DNA of 32,353 bases, from positions 1 to 32,353 of the forward strand of contig CAIOKE010000203.1 in NCBI GenBank assembly GCA_903858815.1. The letters are read 5' to 3'. The stretch is from an uncultured Planctomycetaceae bacterium. GTDB lineage: Bacteria > Planctomycetota > Planctomycetia > Planctomycetales > Planctomycetaceae. The position numbers were made by a program, and so were the translations under genes. The notes below the pieces were generated by a model that saw nothing but the letters and a program-made list of their open reading frames with translations, searched no databases and had not been told where the DNA came from. Below, one piece after another: positions 17,720 to 26,755 of the stretch (position 1 is its first letter; each line of letters begins with the position of its first letter).

Positions 17720-18080
17720 CAGGACGCGACAATCACAGGAATGAAATCGCCGGCATGCTGACGCGTACACAGGTGCCAACCTCCTGACGAAACAGGAACC
17801 CCGGCGCACACCTTTGAAAAATGGATCTGCGCTCCATCAAGGGCGCAACTGCTATCTGCAGGTTTGACCACGATTTACAAAACGCTCCTGCTAAAAACTC
17901 AAGTTTGACATTTGCCCACGCGTGGTCCACCGTCCCGCAACTAAACTCAAAACCAATCGCCTGAACGGCAGCAGCAGCCTTCGGTGCGGCAGGAACCTCA
18001 CCCTCCCAAAGGTGAACTTCACGGCGTTTGAAAATTGACCACTGACCACTGACCACTGCCTTCCTTCGCAACAACCCGGT
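17720..18080. repeat. Non-coding mosaic of dispersed repeats
   Basis: A 361-bp gap between convergent genes, with no gene of its own. It contains CCAACCTCCTGA at 17776-17787 (identical to 82-93) followed by a diverged CAGGAACC. At 17987-18008 a 22-bp core matches 98-119 at 20 positions. At 18036-18056 there are three perfect tandem copies of TGACCAC. The arrangement looks like several interspersed repeat types stacked between genes. The reading frames that cross it are artefacts. Confidence 0.7.
18036..18056. repeat. Three tandem TGACCAC heptamers
   Basis: TGACCAC is repeated three times without a break, within the non-coding mosaic between the convergent deacetylase-like and CinA-like genes. 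No promoter or gene is associated with it. Confidence 0.85.
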
Positions 18081-18572
18081 TCACCCAAGGTGTCGCAACA
18101 GACAGGCAATCGCACCGCCCACTGCAGACTCCTGACGCCACGCTCGCAGGCTCTCAAAACCCGCAGGATATGTCTCCGGCAACTGCAGACACTCCGCAAA
18201 ACTCGCTCCACCCCTGAACGACACACCCAGCCATGCCACTCCGTCCAGGCCCGCCGGTGCACCGGGACCCAGATGCCCCGTAATCGCCAAAGAGACGGTT
18301 GCCTGCGGCGTCTGCCGCAATGCCCCCTCAGCCATCAGCAACGCCACCTCACCACTTACCACGTTGGACTCGTTCACCACACCGTCAGCCAAACCCAGCC
18401 AAACCTGTTTGCTGGCGATCTGATACACCACCAGACTGCCACACAAACATCGCGACATGCCCGGTGTCCGTGCCAGAGTCGCTGCAATCAGGCCGGCTGT
18501 ACAACTTTCCGCCAGCACTAACTGATGCCCCGCACTCTCCAGCCGCTGCTGAATCTGATGCCCATCAATCAT
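18081..18572 (-). CDS. CinA C-terminal family nicotinamide-nucleotide amidohydrolase
   Basis: About 163 residues, corresponding to the stand-alone C-terminal domain of CinA (PncC), which deamidates nicotinamide mononucleotide. Motifs are LVLAESCTAGLIAATLARTPGMS (landmarks ESCTAG), GSLVVYQIASKQVWLGL, VVSGEVALLMAEGAL, and SLAITGHLGPGAPAGLDGVAWLG. The catalytic-region AESCTAG and the AITGxxGP loop are intact, though the usual YxxxxK reads YQIASK. The ATG at 18572 is preferred. A TTG at 18593 would start inside a T7G9 homopolymer tract and add seven mostly glycine residues. Confidence 0.9.
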   Translation of the reverse strand: MIDGHQIQQRLESAGHQLVLAESCTAGLIAATLARTPGMSRCLCGSLVVYQIASKQVWLGLADGVVNESNVVSGEVALLMAEGALRQTPQATVSLAITGHLGPGAPAGLDGVAWLGVSFRGGASFAECLQLPETYPAGFESLRAWRQESAVGGAIACLLRHLG

Positions 18573-18582
18573 CTGCCCCAGT

Positions 18583-18598
18583 CCCCCCCCCAAAAAAA
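18583..18598. repeat. C9A7 homopolymer pair at the cinA-like start
   Basis: Nine C followed by seven A on the plus strand, i.e. T7G9 on the coding strand, ends 11 nt before the ATG of the CinA-like gene. The G-rich run may stand in for a ribosome binding site, and such tracts are prone to slippage. A similar C7A7 pair lies at 13840-13853 upstream of bioB. Confidence 0.8.
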
Positions 18599-18825
18599 CT
18601 GCTGCTCACCAGTGATCACCCCACCCGATACGCCTTACACAACTGCGAATTCTGCGGGACGACCGGCCATTCCTGCCTGCGGACATCCGCAGCCCCATGA
18701 ATTCCCCCGTGTCGTCATCCGCCCGGCCAGGACTGCCGTTGCTCTGCATGACGCACCTGAGCGATGCTGCGGAGTGACTGTAGCGGTGGCCCCTGCGCCG
18801 CCCAATCATACCAGGGATACCCACC

Positions 18826-19338
18826 ATGTTTCTCATTCTGCGCCCCATTCGCCTGCTGTTGCGGGCCACGTTGATGGACTCCACACCCCGACAGATGTCG
18901 CTGGGGCTGGCCTGCGGAATTCTCGTCGGACTCGTCCCCAAAGGCAACCTGCTGGCAATTGCTCTCGCCATGCTGCTGGCTGCCACGCGACTGAACCTCG
19001 CTGTAGCCGGCCTCGGAGCCATGGTTGCCGCACTGATCGCCGTTGGCTGCGACAGCTTCTTCGATCGTGTCGGCTGGTATGTCCTGTCACAGCCCTCTCT
19101 CGCAGGTGTCTGGGTCCGACTCTACGAAACACCATGGGTCCCGTGGACCCACTTCGATAACTCCATCGTCATGGGCAGTTTTGTCACGGGGCTTGCCCTG
19201 CTGCTGCCGGTCCACTGGATTTCCCGACCCCTGTTCGCAAAGTACGCCTGCACACTCGCAAAGTATGCTCGCGACACATGGCTGGTGAAACTGATGCTGG
19301 GCGCGGAAGCAGCCGAACGCATCAGCCTCGTTGAATAA
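18826..19338 (+). CDS. TIGR03546 family membrane protein
   Basis: 170 residues. The N-terminal pattern RPIRLLLRATLMDSTPRQMSLGLACGILVGLVPKGN (landmarks) matches the uncharacterised TIGR03546 family, which resembles DUF2062. Hydrophobic segments lie at about 22-38, 42-65, 105-130. It is followed after 84 bp by a TIGR03545 gene, the partner with which it is regularly found in planctomycetes and some marine gammaproteobacteria. The conserved pairing suggests the two act together in the inner membrane. Molecular function is unknown. Confidence 0.85.
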   Translation: MFLILRPIRLLLRATLMDSTPRQMSLGLACGILVGLVPKGNLLAIALAMLLAATRLNLAVAGLGAMVAALIAVGCDSFFDRVGWYVLSQPSLAGVWVRLYETPWVPWTHFDNSIVMGSFVTGLALLLPVHWISRPLFAKYACTLAKYARDTWLVKLMLGAEAAERISLVE

Positions 19339-19422
19339 CAATCGTCTTCCAACCACGAATCCGTCTGAATCCTCTTCGCAGGCCACTCACATGGCCTGCT
19401 CGACAGCCTCAGGTGAACTGTC

Positions 19423-21672
19423 ATGCGCTGGAAATGGATTGTCCCTCGACTGCTGATCGCATTTTCGATCTGGGCCTTCATTCACTGGGGCATGGACCCG
19501 CTGCTGCGCTGGACTGCCGTCTCGGCACTGCAGTCCGTCACCGGTGCCCGTGTCGACATCGGTCGCGTTGTCACCACATTCCTGCCTCCCTCCATCGATA
19601 TCCAGCAGACAGCAATCGCCAGCGCACGACGTCGCGGTCGAAATCTGTTCCAGTTCGATCGCATGAGCCTGCAGCTGGAAGAACGGTCCCTTTCGCAACG
19701 CCGTTTCGTCATCACCGACGGACGCATCGACAACCTCCAGTTCGATACCTGGCGCAGCGATGACGGACAGCTGGAAAAGCCGGCCACTCCCATTGTTGAA
19801 GAACCGTCATGGGCCTCCGAAAAACTACGTGAACTCGGTGATGAATGGCTGACTCAGCTCAGTGATCAGGCCCGCGCTCAACTTGACCCCAATACCCTCG
19901 AAACATGGCGACTGGGCTCGTCCGTTTACGAAAAATGGGACGGTCGCTTCGAAGAACTTTCACAACGCGCCAAAGATCTGGAACCCCGCGTCCGAGCCCT
20001 CAGTGAACAATTCAAACAGGCCAAAGACGGGTCAACCATTGATCAGATCGAAAAATATCTGCAGGTCGCACGCGACGCTGATCTCGTCCTGCAGGATGCC
20101 CGACAACTGCAGGCCGACCTGAAACAGATGGCCCCCGAAGTGCGCACGGACTACGAATCCATCAATCAGGCCCGACTGAATGATCAGCAGATGATTCAGC
20201 ACAAAATCGCCCTGCTGAAACCCGATGGACGCCGCATCTCGCAGGCCCTGCTGGGCCGCGATGTGTATCTGCGAGTTCAGGAAATGCTGTCGTGGTTCGA
20301 ACTGTTCCGTAACTACCAGACGGAACTGACGCAACAGGTCCAGCCTCCACGCAACCCCGGGCGCACATGGCCCGTGCTGCCCATCAGCCCAGGACCCGAA
20401 TTTCACGCACGCAGTCTCAGCCTCTCCGGACAAATGTCCGTCGATCGTGATCTCATTCCATGGCAGGCCGTTCTCACCGATCTCACCAGTGACCCCGCAC
20501 TGCTTGGAAAACCGGCCGTACTTGAAGCCAGCGCCGCCGGTCCTCGACCACTGCAACTCAAGTATGTTGTGGATGCCACCTCAGACGTCCTGAAGTCTGA
20601 ATTGACTGCCGAACTGAAGGACCCACAGGGCTTCGCACTTGCTGCCGGACGGAAGCAACGAGCCCATTTTCAGGCTGGACTCAGCAACCTCACATGGTCC
20701 GCTCAGGTCTCACTCACCGGCAATGAAATGTCGGGCTTCATCCAGCTGCTGTCCGATATCGATGGACTCAGCTTCGAAGCCTCCAGTGACGTACGATCGG
20801 AAATCGTCGAAGCCGCCAACGAAGCACTGCATGACATCCAGTCCCTCGACGTCGTCCTCGCACTCACTGGCACACTGCAGAAACCCGACATCGTCCTCAG
20901 TACCGAACTCGGCGATCAGATCGCTTCCGGAATCCAGACCGCGGTGATGCATCAGCTGGATAAAGCTCGCACTCGACTGCTGGAAGAAGCCGATCGACAG
21001 GCCACCGCTCAGCTGGCCCGCTTACGCACACGCTTCGGCGAAGAATATCAGCGTCTTGCCACGGATAACGAAAAACTGATCACTCAGGTCAGGGAAGTCT
21101 CGGCCCTGCTGGCCACTCTGAAGTCCGGAAAGGTTGATCCACAGGCCGTCATTCGCCAGGTCTCCAACTCCAGACTGCTGAAGGAAAAAGATCGCGAAGC
21201 TGTGCAACGTGTCATGAATGGCGTCAACGGCGTGATGCAGGGACAACTGCCTCAGGAACTGATCAAACGACTGCCCATCCCGACCACCGATGACCCCAAC
21301 GCAGCACCACTCATGATTCCCGGCATGCTGCCGGGATCTCTGCCAGGACTGCTGCCAGGCCTGATGCAGGGCATCCAGCAGGCCAAAGCAGAAGCCGAAC
21401 AGAAAACCGCACCAGCACGCAAAGTCATCGATTCCGTCATGCTGCCGCAAACAAAAGCCTCAGCCGCCAGCAAAGTCAGTGGCATGATCAACTCCCGACT
21501 GCCAGGACTGCTGCCCGCGCTGAACCCACGCCCGGCTCCTGCCACCAGCCAGCTGCTGGCGACTCCTGCAGACACAACAGAAGTCACCATCGACGAAGCA
21601 GCAGCAGAGGAATCGGCAGCACCCGACAATCAGTTACCAGTCATCATCCCCAGCTTCAGACCGCGCCGCTGA
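19423..21672 (+). CDS. TIGR03545 family protein (AsmA-like membrane-anchored)
   Basis: 749 residues. An N-terminal membrane anchor (about 6-24: IVPRLLIAFSIWAFIHWGM) is followed by an AsmA-like start (GARVDIGRVVTTFLPPSIDIQ, landmarks 41-60; MSLQLEERSLSQRRFVITDGRID). A long helical section rich in Gln/Arg/Glu (about 160-300) follows, then a beta-rich region (about 320-520), another coiled coil (about 510-580), and a Pro/Gly/Leu repeat LPGSLPGLLPGLM (about 635). This layout fits TIGR03545, a family of unknown role linked to TIGR03546. The AsmA resemblance suggests a role at the periplasmic face, perhaps in lipid handling, but that is inference. AGGTGA precedes the ATG by 6 nt. Confidence 0.85.
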   Translation: MRWKWIVPRLLIAFSIWAFIHWGMDPLLRWTAVSALQSVTGARVDIGRVVTTFLPPSIDIQQTAIASARRRGRNLFQFDRMSLQLEERSLSQRRFVITDGRIDNLQFDTWRSDDGQLEKPATPIVEEPSWASEKLRELGDEWLTQLSDQARAQLDPNTLETWRLGSSVYEKWDGRFEELSQRAKDLEPRVRALSEQFKQAKDGSTIDQIEKYLQVARDADLVLQDARQLQADLKQMAPEVRTDYESINQARLNDQQMIQHKIALLKPDGRRISQALLGRDVYLRVQEMLSWFELFRNYQTELTQQVQPPRNPGRTWPVLPISPGPEFHARSLSLSGQMSVDRDLIPWQAVLTDLTSDPALLGKPAVLEASAAGPRPLQLKYVVDATSDVLKSELTAELKDPQGFALAAGRKQRAHFQAGLSNLTWSAQVSLTGNEMSGFIQLLSDIDGLSFEASSDVRSEIVEAANEALHDIQSLDVVLALTGTLQKPDIVLSTELGDQIASGIQTAVMHQLDKARTRLLEEADRQATAQLARLRTRFGEEYQRLATDNEKLITQVREVSALLATLKSGKVDPQAVIRQVSNSRLLKEKDREAVQRVMNGVNGVMQGQLPQELIKRLPIPTTDDPNAAPLMIPGMLPGSLPGLLPGLMQGIQQAKAEAEQKTAPARKVIDSVMLPQTKASAASKVSGMINSRLPGLLPALNPRPAPATSQLLATPADTTEVTIDEAAAEESAAPDNQLPVIIPSFRPRR

Positions 21673-21700
21673 ATCACTGCCATCAACACCACCGTGACGA

Positions 21701-23194
21701 CTACTGCTTGCCAGCCTTTGCCTCAGCAGTCTTCGTCGGTGTCAGATCACCACGGGCCAACGGCAGTGAACCGGCAAACAAACCCTGAATAATCCGAGTC
21801 ATGTGTGGCAGATTCAGCCTCGTATACTCGTCCGTCAGCTGGTGATAGTCCTGATGCAGTGAACCGGCAGAAAAACTGTGAGCAATCACGCCCTTCTGCA
21901 CGAACGAATAGTTGTCACTGCGAGCATACAGCATCTCGCTGACATCCTCGCGATGAAACACCTCGACTCCTGCACGCTTCGCACCAGCAGCCAGCTGCGG
22001 GCCCAGAGTACTGCGGGTCCAACCGGTACCCCACATCTTCTCAGCCGCACCTTCCTCAGGGCGACCAATCATCTCAATATTTACATTCGCCACCGTCTTC
22101 TCAAGGGGCCACAACGGCTGCTCACACCACGCCTTCGAACCCAGCAGGCCCTTCTCTTCACCCCAGAACGTCATAAACACGACCGATCGCGCCGGTCGTG
22201 GCTGCAGCCGTCCATAAGCCTCCGCCAGAGTTACCACGGCAGTCACCCCCGTCGCATTGTCGTCTGCCCCGTTGTAAATCGTGTCCCCCTGACGATCACC
22301 CGCGATTCGACCAATGTGATCCAGATGCGCCGTGATGATGATCGCCTCTGCTGACAATTTCGGATCCGTACCACGCAGTACACCCACAACATTCCGGACC
22401 TGCTCCGCCACTCGCGTGCGTGGTGGTACCGACAACTGCACCTCACCCGTCAGATCAGCCTCTCGCGGAACCAGCACCACCGGAAATGACAACTGCTGCG
22501 GTAACGCCGTACCCTCAGCTCGCAGCCGCTGCATCGCGGGCCACAAAACACCATCGCCAGCCACACGCACCAGCACAGCGGCCGCGCCACGAGCCGCCAA
22601 GGGGGCCACCCGACGAGCCAGACTCAAGCCTGCCATCGCAGGATTCTCTGCCGCCGCGGGTGGCAATGGAGGCTCCTCGATCACCACAATCGCACCACGC
22701 AGCTCAACACCCGCAGCATCCGAAACAACCGGACCACGCAGCTCGGCAACAGCATCACCACCACCCACCGCAATACACCCCGACAGGCCCTGTGGCTGCG
22801 CTGCCGTCAGCAGTGTCGGACTGCCCTCCGGAACAAAATATCGAGGCAACTCCTGCACCTGATAAAAACTGCCGTCAGGCCCAGCCCCCTCAAGGCCAGC
22901 ACCACGGAATCGCGAAGCCACATAAGCCCCGGCGATCTCCAGCTCCTTCGATGGCGTATCACGACCTGCCAGCTCGTCCGATGCCAGAAACGAGATCGTC
23001 GCCAGCACATCTCCCTGCTCAATCGTCTGCAGCACACGCTGCTCATCAGCCGTCAATGCAGGAACTGAGATGTCGTCCGAACCCGGACCTGCCACACCAG
23101 CCCCCGTTGCTATACCACCCCACGCGGCAGACCACAGCAGTGATGTCACAAACCGTCGACCCAGCCGTGCCCGCCCCACAACACCACGCAACAT
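21701..23194 (-). CDS. M28 family metallopeptidase, exported
   Basis: 497 residues with an N-terminal signal peptide (basic start, hydrophobic stretch to about residue 35). The peptidase fold is split by a PA-like insert (about 120-270). Zinc-binding motifs of clan MH are present: TAHLDHIG, GADDNATGV, WGEEKGLLGS (general-base Glu and zinc Glu), NIEMIGR, and the final HQDYHQLTDE histidine. Members are aminopeptidases or related exopeptidases acting outside the cytoplasm. It lies convergent to the TIGR03545 gene (28 bp gap) and 126 bp downstream of the DUF2237 gene. GGGGGAAG lies 5 nt before the ATG. Confidence 0.93.
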   Translation of the reverse strand: MLRGVVGRARLGRRFVTSLLWSAAWGGIATGAGVAGPGSDDISVPALTADEQRVLQTIEQGDVLATISFLASDELAGRDTPSKELEIAGAYVASRFRGAGLEGAGPDGSFYQVQELPRYFVPEGSPTLLTAAQPQGLSGCIAVGGGDAVAELRGPVVSDAAGVELRGAIVVIEEPPLPPAAAENPAMAGLSLARRVAPLAARGAAAVLVRVAGDGVLWPAMQRLRAEGTALPQQLSFPVVLVPREADLTGEVQLSVPPRTRVAEQVRNVVGVLRGTDPKLSAEAIIITAHLDHIGRIAGDRQGDTIYNGADDNATGVTAVVTLAEAYGRLQPRPARSVVFMTFWGEEKGLLGSKAWCEQPLWPLEKTVANVNIEMIGRPEEGAAEKMWGTGWTRSTLGPQLAAGAKRAGVEVFHREDVSEMLYARSDNYSFVQKGVIAHSFSAGSLHQDYHQLTDEYTRLNLPHMTRIIQGLFAGSLPLARGDLTPTKTAEAKAGKQ

Positions 23195-23320
23195 GATCGC
23201 TTCCCCCCACCCCCAACATCCGGACCTGACGCATCATTCCACTGGCACTCACACCCATGCGGTGCCCCCACTCTGCCCCTGGCTCAGGGCCAGTCAATCT
23301 GCCGCCGACACTGTCAGCAT

Positions 23321-23716
23321 TCAGTCTTCCATCGGCGGATCCGGAACGTAATCTTCCGCATCCAGAGAATGCTCCAGCAGAACATGCATCGGCACGTGCT
23401 CGATCGCTGAAATATGCGTTGCTCGCAGCAGCAGTTTCGGAGCCTTCCCGGCGTGCAGGGCCTGCAGCCAGCGCTGCAGACAAAGACACCAGCGATCACC
23501 CGGATGCAGACCAGGAAAACGCCACTGCGGCACCGGAGACGAAAGGTCGTTGCCAACGCTTTTCGAAAACGCCAGAAACTCGGCCGTCATCTCGGCACAC
23601 ACCGTGTGCATCCCCGTGTCTTCGCCACAGGTCTCACAACGACCATTTCGAAAAAAACCAGTCATCGGATCAGCCGAACAGATCAGCAGATCCTGCCCAA
23701 ATACATTCTTGGCCAT
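23321..23716 (-). CDS. DUF2237 family protein
   Basis: 131 residues. The pattern KNVFGQDLLICSADPMTGFFRNG, CETCGEDTGMHTVCAEMT, FLAFSKSVGNDLSSP and FPGLHPGDRWCLCLQRW (landmarks) matches DUF2237, small proteins of unknown function with conserved cysteines and histidine. It starts 24 bp after the stop of the DUF1549/DUF1553 gene, so the two are likely co-transcribed. Length is normal for the family. Confidence 0.9.
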   Translation of the reverse strand: MAKNVFGQDLLICSADPMTGFFRNGRCETCGEDTGMHTVCAEMTAEFLAFSKSVGNDLSSPVPQWRFPGLHPGDRWCLCLQRWLQALHAGKAPKLLLRATHISAIEHVPMHVLLEHSLDAEDYVPDPPMED

Positions 23717-23740
23717 CGGACGTCACCCGTTTCCTGAACC

Positions 23741-26608
23741 TCAGTCAATGAATCGGAAATCCAGACTGGAATACAACGCCTGAAAGACGGCCGCCCAGTG
23801 CTCCACAGAACGAGGATCTGACTGCACCGCCGACTGCAGTAACTGCTGCTCACCAGGCATCGGATCCCGACCAAGACAACGTCTCACTGCATCACCAATC
23901 ATCGCGGAAACATCCGGGGATTGCGAGTCATACAGGGCCAGAAAGTTCCTGGCAGCCGACTCAGACTGCTGCGTCAGTAATTGACTGTTCAGCATGTAAA
24001 GCGCCTGCGCCGGACGAGTACTGCGATTACGCAGCCCCGTCACCGTATTCGGATTGGCCGCATCAAAAATCTCAAACAGATCCAGCATCGAATTCCTGAA
24101 CGCCGGCACATACACACTGCGACAGAACAGCGGATGATCCGCATGACGATACTCGTTGTCATACGTCGACAGCTTCCCGATCGTCGGGCCACCCTGCACG
24201 GACAAATCCAGCGTCCCGGCCACCTGCAGAATAACGTCCCGCAGACTCTCAGCATCCAGACGACGACGCACAGACCGAGTCCACAGTCGATTATCCGGAT
24301 CCTGCGCGGACGACCAGAGCTGATCCTGGGAGGTCATGCGGAATGCCCGACTTAATACCAGTCGACGCACCATCGCCTTCGTTGACCACCGGTCCTCATG
24401 CACCAGCTGCCACGCCAGATGATCCAATAGAGCAGGGTGCGTCGGCAGCTCTCCCGCAGCACCAAAATTGTCAGGAGTCCGCACCAGACCAGCACCAAAC
24501 ACATTCAGCCAGATCCGATTCGCCCAGACCCGCGATGTCAGTGGATTCTGTGACGCACCCAGCCAGTCCGCCAACTGCACCCGGCCACTGCCCGCAGCCT
24601 CCTTCGGCAACGTCACAGGCAGGTCAACAGGAGTCGCCACCTGCAGAAATCCACGCGGCACCACCGGGCCAAGGTTCCGAATCTCTCCACGCACATGCAG
24701 ATGCCAGTCCCCGGCGTCCGGTTCTTCCGAGACACACATCGCAATCGGCATCGCCGGCTTATTCGCCGTGTGCTGCTTCCGCTCATTCTCCAGACGCTGA
24801 AGATTCGCGGCCGCACCCTTGCCACCTGCCCCCTTGCCACCGGCATCAGTGCCACCAGTAACTTCGGACGCCGCCAGCCTCCCAATCTGCTCGACCGGCA
24901 CAAAATGAAATGCATCAATAATGACATGACCGGGCGATGCTGCCTCAGCCCTCACAACCACCCGCGCCTCGGCAGCTGCTTCAAAACGAAAACGACCCAG
25001 CTCCTGAAATCCCCCCGGAGCTGCCCCCGGCTGACGCTGACTGACGCTGGTCTCTGTCTCACCATCCGCATGAAAAATCACAACCGGAACACTCTCTGAT
25101 CGACTGCTGCCGTGATTGATCACCATCCGCACCAGATACTCACCATCAGCCGGCAGACGCACACGGTACGTCGCCGCTGTTCCCACTCGCGGCATCCCGC
25201 TGTGCCGATAACCACGGCCCAGAAACGGGCGCTGGACCTGCGACTGAGTCCACGTGCCCTCCAGCTCCGCCTCGTCGTCATCCACGAAGATTCCCGGCAA
25301 GGCCTGGGCCGGCTGAGCCGCAGTCTGCTTTTTCAACTGCGCAATCTGCTCCTGTAACTCACGATCACGCTGCTCCCACGCCTGCACCGCCGCCTGATCC
25401 ACACCCGCCTGCAACGGCTTCGTCACCCAACCACAGACGTTCCCGGGTGTCAGCGAACGAGTACTGCGGAAAATCCCCGCCAGAGCGTAATAGTCGTGCG
25501 TCGGTATCGGATCGAATTTGTGATCGTGGCAGCGCGCACAACTGAGAGTCATCCCCAGAAATGTTCGCCCGATCGTATCGATCTGCTCGTCCACCACGTC
25601 CATCCGCAACTGCTCTTTGTCCTGCTCTTCATAGTTGATCGCACCCAGCATCAGATACCCCGCACCCGTCACCTGCTCATCATGCTGACGCTCATCGGCG
25701 GCCGGTAACAGATCACCCGCGATGTGCTCACGAATCAGCTGCGGATAGGGCTTGTCCTGCTGAAACGAACGAATCACGTAGTCACGAAAACGCCACGCGT
25801 CAGGCAGCATCATACTGCGACCACCACCCGTTGAATCCGCATAACGCACCACATCCAGCCAGTGTCGACCCCACCGCTCGCCAAACTGCGGAGCAGCCAG
25901 CAGACGATCCACTGTCTCCTCCAGGACCTGCTCAGGAGCCTGAGCGTATCGCTGCACAAAATCCTGCTGCTCTGCGACCGTCGGCTGCAAACCCGTCAGC
26001 ACAAAATACACCCGACGCAACAGGGTCTGCGGCGCTGCATCCTGAGGAAACCCGGAGATCCCAGCCACCGCCCAGCCTTCAGCCAGAAACCGATCCACCG
26101 CACCCAATGCCCACGGATCTCCGACCATCGGCACAGCCACCGATGACACCGGGCGAAATGACCAGAACTGACGCCCCTGCGCCAGATCAATCTCACGCCG
26201 CTCAACCCGCACTGTGCCCTGACGAGGATCCACAGCGCCATCCTGAATCCACTGCCGAAAATCCTCAATCACAGACTGAGATAAGCGACGATCCGGAGGC
26301 ATCTCAAGGCCCTCGTGCCGCAATGCTGACAACAGATGGCCCGCCTGCACATCACCCGGAACGATCGCCGGACCTGAATCACCGCCCTGCAGCAGACCCG
26401 CACGAGTATCCACAAGCAGACCACCACGCACCTGAGTGGCCTGAGCAGAATGGCACTTGTAACAGTGCTGCACCAGAACCGGACGAATCTTCTGCTCAAA
26501 AAACTGCAGCCGCTGATCGTCCTGAGCCACACAAAGACATGCCGCAACAGCCTGCACAAAACACGGCAGCCACAACACACAGACAGAGCGGACAGACAGC
26601 TGGAGCAT
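23741..26608 (-). CDS. Exported cytochrome c/DUF1549/DUF1553 protein with golvesin-like insert
   Basis: About 955 residues from the ATG at 26608, which begins a clear signal peptide (1-28). A planctomycete-type cytochrome c domain follows with the heme motif C49-YK-C52-H53 and a distal EMPPD methionine. DUF1549 covers about 150-380 (GERWGRHWLDVVRYADS; CARCHDHKFDPI is a further Cys-His motif). An insert at about 435-570 (GTWTQSQVQRPFLGRGY, ATYRVRLPADGEYLVRM, HVIIDAFHFV) resembles the golvesin/Xly carbohydrate-binding-like fold. A Gly/Lys linker then leads to DUF1553 (about 680-940: TSRVWANRIWLNVFGAGLV, LDAESLRDVIL). Function is unknown; redox or polysaccharide roles have been proposed for the family. 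The usual DUF1501 partner is not adjacent. The longer frame from 26659 would bury the signal peptide. Confidence 0.92.
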   Translation of the reverse strand: MLQLSVRSVCVLWLPCFVQAVAACLCVAQDDQRLQFFEQKIRPVLVQHCYKCHSAQATQVRGGLLVDTRAGLLQGGDSGPAIVPGDVQAGHLLSALRHEGLEMPPDRRLSQSVIEDFRQWIQDGAVDPRQGTVRVERREIDLAQGRQFWSFRPVSSVAVPMVGDPWALGAVDRFLAEGWAVAGISGFPQDAAPQTLLRRVYFVLTGLQPTVAEQQDFVQRYAQAPEQVLEETVDRLLAAPQFGERWGRHWLDVVRYADSTGGGRSMMLPDAWRFRDYVIRSFQQDKPYPQLIREHIAGDLLPAADERQHDEQVTGAGYLMLGAINYEEQDKEQLRMDVVDEQIDTIGRTFLGMTLSCARCHDHKFDPIPTHDYYALAGIFRSTRSLTPGNVCGWVTKPLQAGVDQAAVQAWEQRDRELQEQIAQLKKQTAAQPAQALPGIFVDDDEAELEGTWTQSQVQRPFLGRGYRHSGMPRVGTAATYRVRLPADGEYLVRMVINHGSSRSESVPVVIFHADGETETSVSQRQPGAAPGGFQELGRFRFEAAAEARVVVRAEAASPGHVIIDAFHFVPVEQIGRLAASEVTGGTDAGGKGAGGKGAAANLQRLENERKQHTANKPAMPIAMCVSEEPDAGDWHLHVRGEIRNLGPVVPRGFLQVATPVDLPVTLPKEAAGSGRVQLADWLGASQNPLTSRVWANRIWLNVFGAGLVRTPDNFGAAGELPTHPALLDHLAWQLVHEDRWSTKAMVRRLVLSRAFRMTSQDQLWSSAQDPDNRLWTRSVRRRLDAESLRDVILQVAGTLDLSVQGGPTIGKLSTYDNEYRHADHPLFCRSVYVPAFRNSMLDLFEIFDAANPNTVTGLRNRSTRPAQALYMLNSQLLTQQSESAARNFLALYDSQSPDVSAMIGDAVRRCLGRDPMPGEQQLLQSAVQSDPRSVEHWAAVFQALYSSLDFRFID

Positions 26609-26755
26609 GCAGATTTCCACACCGGCGTTCAGAACTGACCCGCAGAAAAGCAGGAACATCAGCAGGAAATCGTACCGGAAGGGAGCGAACTTGTCACCAA
26701 AAACCGGTCACCCGGCAGGCGGTTTTCAGTGGGGAATTCGGAGCATCCGCTGCGA

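Noticed and set aside
17733-18262. Several overlapping minus-strand frames of 66-123 codons
   Set aside because: They run across dispersed repeats and into the CinA-like gene in the wrong frame.
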